DNA of 7,273 nt, from positions 1-7,273 of the forward strand of contig WGBH01000275.1 in assembly GCA_015494435.1 (NCBI GenBank). The letters are read 5' to 3'. A model generated the notes under the pieces. It was given only the letters and a program-made list of their open reading frames with translations. It did not search any database and had not been told where the DNA came from. Source of the DNA: Thiotrichaceae bacterium. GTDB lineage: Bacteria > Pseudomonadota > Gammaproteobacteria > Thiotrichales > Thiotrichaceae. Shown one piece after another: positions 1-5,776 of the stretch. The position numbers and the translations under genes were made by a program. The first letter of the stretch is position 1. Each line of letters starts with the position of its first letter.

Positions 1-97
1 GAGATAACTTAAGTTAGAAGCAAAAAAGTAGCATAGGGACAGGTATATCTATTATGCAAAACTACTTAACTCACTCTTTCTCAATATATTTTCTTAC

Positions 98-104
98 GGA
101 TAGG
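98..104 (+). promoter_or_regulatory. Ribosome binding site of tatB
   Basis: GGATAGG lies 8 bases before the ATG at 113 and is a good partial match to the anti-Shine-Dalgarno complement. It fixes the tatB start. No convincing promoter or tatA 3' end could be identified in the 97 bases before it. Confidence 0.6.
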
Positions 105-112
105 TAATTCAG

Positions 113-505
113 ATGTTTGATGCAGGCTTTGCTGAAGTCATGGTAATAGCCGTGATTGCCTTGCTAGTGATTGGTCCTGAGCGTTTACCAGAGGTTGCGG
201 CGAAAGTCGGCGGTTGGATTGGTAAAGCTAAAGCTTTTGTATCCTCAACAAAAGCAGATATTGAACGTGAATTTGAAGCGTCCAAAATGAAAGATATCCT
301 GACTGAGCAAAAAAAAGAAATCGAAGAATTACGCCAAATGGTGAGTGAAACACAAGAAGATTTTAGAAGCAATGTGGATGATGCCAAAGGTCTATTTGAA
401 GATAATATCAATAGCAGTATCGAAGGTGTTAAAGCGCTGGATGAAGATAAAAAATTAAACCAAGACAAAAAAGATAGCGATAGCAGTGAAACTAAAAAAT
501 CATGA
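113..505 (+). CDS. tatB: Sec-independent protein translocase subunit TatB
   Basis: TatB works with TatC as the inner-membrane receptor for folded proteins carrying twin-arginine signal peptides. The 130-residue protein has the family layout: a very short periplasmic N-terminus (MFDAGFAEV, with the conserved Glu at residue 8), one membrane helix at about residues 6-21, the hinge motif GPERLP at 21-26, an amphipathic helix at about 27-45, then a charged, coiled-coil-prone and poorly conserved tail rich in Lys, Glu and Asp. The MFD start and GPERLP separate TatB from TatA. The start is backed by the Shine-Dalgarno-like GGATAGG at 98-104, 8 bases upstream. Its TGA overlaps the tatC ATG by four bases, so translation of the pair is probably coupled. 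Length is a little under the E. coli protein (171 aa), which is normal variation in the tail. Confidence 0.96.
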   Translation: MFDAGFAEVMVIAVIALLVIGPERLPEVAAKVGGWIGKAKAFVSSTKADIEREFEASKMKDILTEQKKEIEELRQMVSETQEDFRSNVDDAKGLFEDNINSSIEGVKALDEDKKLNQDKKDSDSSETKKS

Positions 506-1563
506 CGGATAAGCTTCCAATAAAAAATCAAAGCTCCAAAAAAAACAGTGCTGAAACGGCAGAAGAACAAGGTTTTCTTGCTCATCTGATTGAATTACGC
601 AATCACCTGTTGCGTATTGTTATTTCTATTTTTATTGTTTTTATTTTTTTAGCTCCCTTTGCTCAAACACTATTTGATTGGTTAGCCGAGCCACTAATAG
701 CTCAGGGGCAAAAACTCGTAATTATTGGCGTAGCTGCACCATTTTTGATCCCTTATAAATTTGCCTTTATGCTGGCTTTTCTAATAGCCCTCCCCTATGT
801 TTTTTATCAGGTCTGGGGGTTTGTGGCTCCTGGTTTATACAAACATGAAAAGAAGCTGATTTTCCCTCTATTATCATCCAGTGTATTCCTATTTTACCTT
901 GGTGTAGCCTTCGTTTACTTTGCGCTATTACCGATGATGTTTACCGTATTGCCTCTGTTTGCGCCTTCTAGTGCAACCTATTCTCCCGATATCGCCAACT
1001 ACCTTGATTTTGTCATTATGATGTTTCTTGCCTTTGGTTTCGCTTTTGAAATGCCAATTGCAACCATTTTGGTTATTACCACAGGGATGACAAGCAGAGA
1101 AAACCTCGCCCAAAAACGCCCTTATGTCATTGTCGGAGCTTTTGTTATTGGAATGATCCTAACCCCGCCTGATATGATTTCTCAAATCATGCTCGCTGTG
1201 CCGATGTGGTTACTATTTGAATTAGGGTTAGTGTCAAGTATTCTCTTTAAACAGCGTATTAAAGAAGCCGTTAAATATCGAGATAAAATGCAAGAAGAAA
1301 AACACATCGACTCTGCCAATGCAATGGTTGCAAGTGGCTCAGCAGCGGCTGTTAATGAAGCAGCAAATAAACTCTGGGAAGATGAGAATTATGAATACGA
1401 AGAATATGATGATGAGGATGATTATAAACAACTAACAGATGAAGAATTAGATGCTGAATTAGAACGTATTGAAGCCGAAGAGGAAGCCGAAGAGAAAAAG
1501 AAATCTCAACAGGCTAAAGGTTTGGATAAACTAAGCTCTAACTCTGATACTACAAAAGAGTGA
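502..1563 (+). CDS. tatC: Twin-arginine translocase subunit TatC with long acidic C-terminal tail
   Basis: TatC is the polytopic core of the Tat translocase and recognises the twin-arginine motif. Residues 25-33 (FLAHLIELR) hold the conserved cytoplasmic signature; Glu31 corresponds to the signal-peptide-contacting Glu15 of E. coli TatC. Six membrane helices follow to about residue 250, with family blocks YQVWGFVAPGLYKHEKK, FYLGVAFVYF, FGFAFEMP, QKRPYVIVGAF and ILTPPD, all close to E. coli TatC. The first ~24 residues are a short polar extension. After about residue 255 comes a hydrophilic tail of roughly 95 residues, strongly acidic (WEDENYEYEEYDDEDDY and ELDAELERIEAEEEAEEKKK), which E. coli TatC (258 aa) lacks. 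The start overlaps the tatB stop (ATGA at 502-505). The core assignment is secure; the tail has no known role that I can name. Confidence 0.97.
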   Translation: MTDKLPIKNQSSKKNSAETAEEQGFLAHLIELRNHLLRIVISIFIVFIFLAPFAQTLFDWLAEPLIAQGQKLVIIGVAAPFLIPYKFAFMLAFLIALPYVFYQVWGFVAPGLYKHEKKLIFPLLSSSVFLFYLGVAFVYFALLPMMFTVLPLFAPSSATYSPDIANYLDFVIMMFLAFGFAFEMPIATILVITTGMTSRENLAQKRPYVIVGAFVIGMILTPPDMISQIMLAVPMWLLFELGLVSSILFKQRIKEAVKYRDKMQEEKHIDSANAMVASGSAAAVNEAANKLWEDENYEYEEYDDEDDYKQLTDEELDAELERIEAEEEAEEKKKSQQAKGLDKLSSNSDTTKE

Positions 1564-1573
1564 TTGATAGAAT

Positions 1574-1608
1574 CAGATTGGGATAGCAAACATAATTTTG
1601 CTAATCTG
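1574..1608 (+). other. Bulged inverted repeat downstream of tatC
   Basis: CAGATT (1574-1579) pairs with AATCTG (1603-1608), and AGCAAA (1585-1590) pairs with TTTGCT (1597-1602), around a 6-base loop. A five-base bulge lies on the left arm. There is no T-run after it, so it is not a terminator itself; it could be a 3'-end stability hairpin of the tatBC mRNA. It could also be chance in AT-rich DNA. Confidence 0.35.
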
Positions 1609-1667
1609 ACCCTGACCTGTATTTTGTCTCATTATCAAATTCTAGTTCGACATATAAGGAACCTCCT

Positions 1668-1697
1668 AAAGCCTCACAAAATAATGTGGGGCTTTTT
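1668..1697 (+). terminator. Rho-independent terminator of the tatBC unit
   Basis: AAAGCCTCAC (1668-1677) pairs with GTGGGGCTTT (1686-1695) through ten pairs including one G-U, around the 8-base loop AAAATAAT. The right arm runs into TTTTT (1693-1697). This is a classic intrinsic terminator, placed 104 bases after the tatC stop and just upstream of the pst promoter, so it insulates the phosphate operon from tat read-through. Confidence 0.85.
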
Positions 1698-1702
1698 AAT
1701 GT

Positions 1703-1736
1703 CTGTCATAAAGTTGTCATATTAATTCCTTACAGT
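1703..1736 (+). promoter_or_regulatory. PHO box and -10 element: PhoB-dependent pstS promoter
   Basis: CTGTCATAAAGTTGTCAT (1703-1720) matches the E. coli PHO-box consensus CTGTCATAWAWCTGTCAY at 16 of 18 positions. It contains TGTCATA twice (1704-1710 and 1715-1721), exactly 11 bases apart, the known PhoB dimer spacing. Ten bases after the box is a possible -10, TACAGT (1731-1736), which fits class I PhoB activation where the box replaces the -35. Transcription would begin near 1743, giving a leader of about 30 bases. This predicts that pstS and the genes behind it are induced at low phosphate through PhoR-PhoB. Confidence 0.88.
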
Positions 1737-1758
1737 ACGTTTATTGTTAATTAATACA

Positions 1759-1764
1759 GAGGAG
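1759..1764 (+). promoter_or_regulatory. Ribosome binding site of pstS
   Basis: GAGGAG lies 9 bases before the ATG at 1774 and decides that start. An in-frame TTG at 1744 would lie upstream of this site, sit at the predicted transcription start, and put ten extra residues before a perfect signal peptide. Confidence 0.8.
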
Positions 1765-1773
1765 TTAAAAACT

Positions 1774-2817
1774 ATGAAGAAACTTGCATTGATGGTAGCA
1801 GTAGGGCTTGGCACCATAGCGTCATCCACAGTATTTGCTCAGTCTCGTGATCATATCGATATTGTTGGTTCATCAACGGTCTATCCTTTTGCAACCGTAG
1901 TTGCTGAAACTTATGGTAAAAAGACAGGCAAAAAAACACCAAAAATTGAGTCAACGGGTAGTGGTGGGGGAATGAAATTATTTTGTGCAGGCAATGGGAT
2001 TAACACGCCTGATATTACCAATGCTTCACGTCGTATTAAAAAAAGTGAATTTGATCACTGTCAAAAAAATGGTGTTAAGGAAATCGTTGAAGTACAAATT
2101 GGTTTTGACGGGATTGCGATTGCTAACTCTAAAAAATCTGCTCCCATGAATATTTCACGTAAAGATCTTTTTCTAGCCTTAGCAAAAAATGTTCCAGCAA
2201 AAGATGGCAGTGAGAAATTAGTTCTTAATCCATATAAAACATGGAAAGACGTTAATCCTGCGTTACCTGATACTAAAATTGAAGTATTAGGGCCTCCTCC
2301 AACCTCTGGAACCCGTGATGCCTTTGTTGAATTAGCGATGGAAGGCGGATGCAAGCACTTTGCTTTTATCAAAGCAATCAAAAAAACGGATAAGCAAGAA
2401 TACAAAGCTATTTGTCATAGCATACGTGAAGACGGTTCCTATATTGAAGCAGGTGAAAATGATAATTTAATTGTTGAGAAACTGGAAAAAAACCCTAAAG
2501 CATTAGGTATCTTTGGCTTTAGTTTCCTTGATCAAAACGCTGATAAAGTCCAAGGTGCCATTATTGATGGCAAGCCACTGACTTTTGAATCTATTGCGGA
2601 TGGCTCTTATCCTATCTCACGTCCTTTGTACTTTTATGTAAAAAAATCTCATGTGGGTAAGGTGCCAGGTATTGTCGCTTACCTAAAAGAATTCACCAGC
2701 GAATCAGCTTGGGGCGACGAAGGTTACTTAACCGATAAAGGCTTGATTCCTCTTTCTAAAGAGAAGCGTGATGCAATGGCTGCATCTACTAAAGCATTAA
2801 CACCTTTAGTCCTTTAA
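1774..2817 (+). CDS. pstS: Periplasmic phosphate-binding protein PstS
   Basis: PstS binds inorganic phosphate in the periplasm and delivers it to the PstCA permease. The 347-residue precursor starts with a signal peptide: MKK, a hydrophobic core at 4-20, and probable signal peptidase I cleavage after VFA (residue 22). There is no lipobox. Phosphate-binding blocks of the family are visible: GSSTVYPFA at 32-40, TGSGGGMKLFC at 61-71, the SRR/D region near 79-87 and PTSGTRDAF at 176-184. The mature protein has four cysteines (71, 96, 193, 214), compatible with two disulfides. The type matches the roughly 340-residue PstS of many proteobacteria with enlarged permeases rather than E. coli PstS itself. 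It is the first gene after the PHO box, as expected for the most highly expressed component. The start is set by GAGGAG at 1759-1764. Confidence 0.96.
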   Translation: MKKLALMVAVGLGTIASSTVFAQSRDHIDIVGSSTVYPFATVVAETYGKKTGKKTPKIESTGSGGGMKLFCAGNGINTPDITNASRRIKKSEFDHCQKNGVKEIVEVQIGFDGIAIANSKKSAPMNISRKDLFLALAKNVPAKDGSEKLVLNPYKTWKDVNPALPDTKIEVLGPPPTSGTRDAFVELAMEGGCKHFAFIKAIKKTDKQEYKAICHSIREDGSYIEAGENDNLIVEKLEKNPKALGIFGFSFLDQNADKVQGAIIDGKPLTFESIADGSYPISRPLYFYVKKSHVGKVPGIVAYLKEFTSESAWGDEGYLTDKGLIPLSKEKRDAMAASTKALTPLVL

Positions 2818-2831
2818 ATGAGATCAGCTAA

Positions 2832-4238
2832 ATGCCAATAAAATTTCTCCTTATTACGTTGCTAGCATTGCTATTGTTCGGCTATTTTATTGGACGTAAG
2901 CGATCATTAGCTCTTAAAGCGAATAATGGCGGCGCAAAAAAAACGCTTCATTCCTTGCCTAAATACTATGGTTTTTTAGTCTCTTTATGGGCTGGAATCC
3001 CCGCGCTCATTATTTTATTACTTTGGACTGCCTTTGATACTACCATTATTACCTCAATGACAGTCTCCCAACTACCCGAACAAACTCAACAATTGTCACA
3101 GGATGAGTTAGGGCTGTTAATGAACGAGATAATCAATCTTAGTCAGGCAGACAAGATCAGCGATGTGAGTGCTAACGATGCAAAAATGCTGATTAAGCAA
3201 ACGGCAGCTAATAACTTCGCTCGTTTTAGTCATATCAGTAATTTAGCAAAAACAGTATTGGTATTGGTGATGGCACTGATGGGTTTGCTATTGGGGTTAC
3301 GTTATATCCGCGCTGAAACACGCGCACGAAATTACGTTGAAACAGCGATTAAACTTACTATGATGGGCTGTGCATCCATTGCTATTTTAACCACTTTTGG
3401 CATTATATTTTCAGTTTTATTGGAGTCATTACAGTTTTTCAAAGCGGTTCCGATCACTGAGTTTTTATTTGGAACCACTTGGAGTCCACAAACAGCTATT
3501 CGCCCTGATCAAGTCGGTAGCTCGGGTAGTTTTGGTGCATTGCCTTTGTTTGTTGGTACTTTACTGATTGCGTTTATTGCAATGTTAGTGGCTGTGCCAC
3601 TGGGTTTGATGTCAGCTATTTATTTGTCTGAATACGCAAGCCAGAAAGTACGCACGGTGGTTAAACCCATATTGGAGATTTTGGCAGGTATCCCAACGGT
3701 TGTTTATGGCTTTTTCGCAGCCTTAACCGTTGCTCCCGTTATACGCGATATGGGTGAATCAATGGGATTTCACCCCGCTTCTGAAAGCGCGTTAGCAGCG
3801 GGTTTAGTGATGGGGGTGATGATTATTCCTTTTGTTTCCTCTTTGTCGGATGATGTGCTGTCTGCAGTGCCACAAGCAATGCGAGATGGCTCTTACGGTA
3901 TGGGGGCAACTAAATCTGAAACCATTAAAAAAGTAGTCATTCCAGCCGCATTGCCAGGCATTGTTGCTGGTATATTACTGGCAGCTTCTCGTGCTATTGG
4001 TGAAACCATGATTGTGGTGATGGCAGCAGGTCTAGCGGCTAAAATGACCGTTAATCCAATGGAAGCAGTCACCACTGTCACCGTGCAAATTGTTACTTTA
4101 TTAACAGGCGATCAAGAGTTTGATAGCCCTAAAACACTGGCGGCCTTTGCGTTGGGCTTAGGTTTGTTCATGGTTACATTGATTCTTAACGTGATTTCTT
4201 TACATGTGGTACGTAAATACCGTGAACAGTATGAATAG
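2832..4238 (+). CDS. pstC: Phosphate ABC transporter permease PstC, enlarged form
   Basis: PstC is one of the two inner-membrane subunits forming the phosphate channel. At 468 residues it is about 150 longer than E. coli PstC (319). The extra part is N-terminal: a membrane helix at about 4-20, another at about 46-68, a polar and probably periplasmic segment at about 70-135, and a third helix at about 139-157. This resembles the N-terminal domain of long proteobacterial PstC proteins. The permease core follows, with FLFGTTWSP at 211-219, PLGLMSAIYLSEYA at 256-269, ILAGIPTVVYGFFA at 283-296, and the EAA coupling loop at about 351-379 (DGSYGMGATKSE then IPAALPGIVAG), which docks on PstB. The start lies 14 bases after the pstS stop with only a weak upstream GAG; an ATG at 2818 is out of frame. 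Cotranscription with pstS is very likely. Confidence 0.94.
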   Translation: MPIKFLLITLLALLLFGYFIGRKRSLALKANNGGAKKTLHSLPKYYGFLVSLWAGIPALIILLLWTAFDTTIITSMTVSQLPEQTQQLSQDELGLLMNEIINLSQADKISDVSANDAKMLIKQTAANNFARFSHISNLAKTVLVLVMALMGLLLGLRYIRAETRARNYVETAIKLTMMGCASIAILTTFGIIFSVLLESLQFFKAVPITEFLFGTTWSPQTAIRPDQVGSSGSFGALPLFVGTLLIAFIAMLVAVPLGLMSAIYLSEYASQKVRTVVKPILEILAGIPTVVYGFFAALTVAPVIRDMGESMGFHPASESALAAGLVMGVMIIPFVSSLSDDVLSAVPQAMRDGSYGMGATKSETIKKVVIPAALPGIVAGILLAASRAIGETMIVVMAAGLAAKMTVNPMEAVTTVTVQIVTLLTGDQEFDSPKTLAAFALGLGLFMVTLILNVISLHVVRKYREQYE

Positions 4239-4256
4239 CTATGAAGGGCAAGCATA

Positions 4257-5540
4257 ATGAAGCAAAGTAATACCGATAAAATTAAAGCAAGCTTAAAAAA
4301 ACGCTATGCTAAGGAAAGGCGCTTTCGTCTTTATGGCTTAATCTCTATTGCAATCAGTTTTCTTTTTTTACTGGTTCTATTAGTCAATATTAGTATTAAG
4401 GGTTTGCCTGCCTTTCATCAGACCTATGTGAAACTGGATGTGACAATTGATGCAAACGTGTTAGGGATCGATAAAAACAGTGATCATGAGGCGTTATTTT
4501 CTGCTGATTATTCAATAATCATCACGAAAACACTAAAGAAAATGTTTCCCGATGTAAAAAGTCGCAAACAAAAACGTGCTTTGAAAAAATTAGTCAGTAA
4601 TTCAGCAGCCTATGATTTGCGAGATGCGGTGACTGCTAACCCCAATCTCATTGGTACAACACACTCTTTCTGGTTCTTAGCCAAAGATGATGTCGATGTG
4701 TACGCTAAAGGTAATATTGATCGTAACTTAGCTGAAACAGAGCGTCGCGTTAAAGATTTTCAACTAGCTTGGATTGATCAACTGGAAAAAGAGGGGCGTT
4801 TAAAGCAACGTTTTAATAGTCGCTTCTTTACCTCTGGAGATTCTAGAGAACCAGAGCAGGCGGGCATTAAAGGTGCGATGGTGGGTTCTTTGCTAACTAT
4901 GCTGGTAACACTGTCACTCTCCTTTCCAATTGCTGTAGGCGCTGCTGTGTATCTAGAGGAATTTGCACCTAAAAATAATCGCTGGGTCGATATTATTGAA
5001 ATTAATATTAATAATCTTGCGGCTGTCCCTTCGATTGTGTTTGGTTTACTTGGTTTGGCGGTATTTATTGCCTTTTTTGGTGTGCCACGTTCAGCGCCCT
5101 TAGTTGGTGGCTTAGTGCTGAGCTTAATGACCTTGCCAACCATTATCATTGCCAGTCGAGCTGCGATTAAATCAGTCCCCTCTTCAATACGTGAAGCAGC
5201 TTATGGATTGGGAGCATCACGGGTACAAACGACCTTTCATCACACTCTTCCGTTGGCAATGCCTGGGATTTTAACAGGAACGATTATCGGTATGGCGCAA
5301 GCATTAGGTGAAACTGCTCCTTTATTAATGATTGGTATGGTCGCTTTTGTGGCTGATATTCCGCAAGGTATTACGGATCCATCCACTGTTTTACCTGTAC
5401 AAATTTATTTATGGTCAGACAGTCCAGAGCGAGCTTTTACGGAGCGAACATCCGCCGCTATTATGGTATTGCTTGGTTTTTTAATCGTGATGAACTTTTT
5501 GGCGGTGTTACTGCGTAAACACTTTGAAAGACGCTGGTGA
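4257..5540 (+). CDS. pstA: Phosphate ABC transporter permease PstA, enlarged form
   Basis: PstA is the partner permease of PstC. It has 427 residues against 296 in E. coli. The N-terminal excess is a basic cytoplasmic start (1-25), one membrane helix (about 27-48) and a large hydrophilic, probably periplasmic domain at about 50-200, fitting the domain once catalogued as DUF3333 that occurs on long PstA proteins. The core contains GAMVGSLLTMLVTLSLSFPI (206-225), YLEEFAP (232-238), NLAAVPSIVFGLLGL (253-267) and the EAA loop at about 313-341 (EAAYGLGASRVQT then LPLAMPGILTG), followed by GETAPLLMIG (351-360). AAGGG at 4244-4248 lies 8 bases before the ATG. It follows pstC by 18 bases. After its stop the operon is interrupted by a hairpin and a repeat element before pstB. 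Confidence 0.95.
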   Translation: MKQSNTDKIKASLKKRYAKERRFRLYGLISIAISFLFLLVLLVNISIKGLPAFHQTYVKLDVTIDANVLGIDKNSDHEALFSADYSIIITKTLKKMFPDVKSRKQKRALKKLVSNSAAYDLRDAVTANPNLIGTTHSFWFLAKDDVDVYAKGNIDRNLAETERRVKDFQLAWIDQLEKEGRLKQRFNSRFFTSGDSREPEQAGIKGAMVGSLLTMLVTLSLSFPIAVGAAVYLEEFAPKNNRWVDIIEININNLAAVPSIVFGLLGLAVFIAFFGVPRSAPLVGGLVLSLMTLPTIIIASRAAIKSVPSSIREAAYGLGASRVQTTFHHTLPLAMPGILTGTIIGMAQALGETAPLLMIGMVAFVADIPQGITDPSTVLPVQIYLWSDSPERAFTERTSAAIMVLLGFLIVMNFLAVLLRKHFERRW

Positions 5541-5549
5541 GAGTCAACT

Positions 5550-5577
5550 ATCCCTCAGCTAAAGACAGAGGGATTTT
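5550..5577 (+). terminator. Terminator- or attenuator-like hairpin after pstA
   Basis: ATCCCTC (5550-5556) pairs perfectly with GAGGGAT (5568-5574) around an 11-base loop, followed by TTTT (5574-5577). The stem is short and the T-run brief, so this is more likely a partial terminator or a 3'-end protecting hairpin than a full stop. It begins nine bases after the pstA stop and would reduce transcripts reaching pstB and phoU. Confidence 0.5.
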
Positions 5578-5600
5578 CTGACCACCAATTTTATAAATAA

Positions 5601-5760
5601 GCAAGTTCCAAGTAATGAATTTACCCATATTACGCTGATTTTTTGTTCTTGATTGGAGTATCTAAATCGTTGCGCATAGTTATTCTACGCAACGATTAAA
5701 ATGAGTCAAACAGGGACAAAAGGGCAAGTAAGATGGGTAAATTTATTGCTTATAACTTCC
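5601..5760 (+). mobile_element. MITE-like palindromic element, copy 1 (between pstA and pstB)
   Basis: This 160-bp non-coding element has inverted ends: the left 28 bases (5601-5628) and the reverse complement of the right 28 (5733-5760) agree at most positions, with a core of ATGAATTTACCCAT against ATAAATTTACCCAT. TAA flanks both sides (5598-5600 and 5761-5763), compatible with a 3-bp target duplication. Complementarity continues inward: TTTTGTTCTTGATTG (5641-5655) faces the complement of the 5705-5722 stretch, and AATCGTTGCG (5665-5674) pairs perfectly with CGCAACGATT (5687-5696) at the apex. The whole unit could therefore fold as one long imperfect hairpin. It encodes no transposase, so a non-autonomous element moved in trans is the natural reading; the parent family is not identified. 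A near copy lies at 6616-6773. Confidence 0.8.
5664..5697 (+). repeat. Apical perfect inverted repeat of element copy 1
   Basis: AATCGTTGCG (5665-5674) and CGCAACGATT (5687-5696) are exact reverse complements separated by 12 bases, which themselves contain TAG-TTATT-CTA. This forms the tip of the element-wide hairpin. The left arm is not preserved in copy 2, where the matching stretch reads CAAAAGGAGC, while the right arm is identical. Confidence 0.75.
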
Positions 5761-5776
5761 TAACGGTAACAATATT

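Noticed and set aside
54..107. 17-codon frame ahead of tatB with AGG about ten bases before its ATG
   Set aside because: Too short, no family resemblance and only a minimal ribosome-binding match; expected by chance.
109..585. 158-codon minus-strand frame opposite tatB
   Set aside because: It mirrors the coding pattern of tatB, has no recognisable domain or ribosome site, and the + strand gene is certain. The other minus-strand frames opposite tatC, pstS, pstC and pstA were rejected for the same reason.
1744..1773. In-frame upstream TTG start for pstS at 1744
   Set aside because: It would lie upstream of the clear GAGGAG site, coincide with the predicted transcription start and add ten residues before a standard signal peptide. 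ATG 1774 is much better.
5640..5690. Possible sigma-70 promoter within element copy 1 (TTGATT at 5649, TATTCT or CATAGT downstream)
   Set aside because: Spacing is wrong for the candidate hexamers and the matches are weak. AT-rich DNA gives such hits readily.
5541..5776. Second PHO box before pstB
   Set aside because: No paired TGTCA-like repeats at 11-base spacing are present here or in 6608-6807.
5541..5776. tRNA, riboswitch or other structured RNA gene between pstA and pstB
   Set aside because: The structure is explained by a simple hairpin plus a repeat that recurs at 6616-6773; no tRNA arms or known riboswitch core seen.
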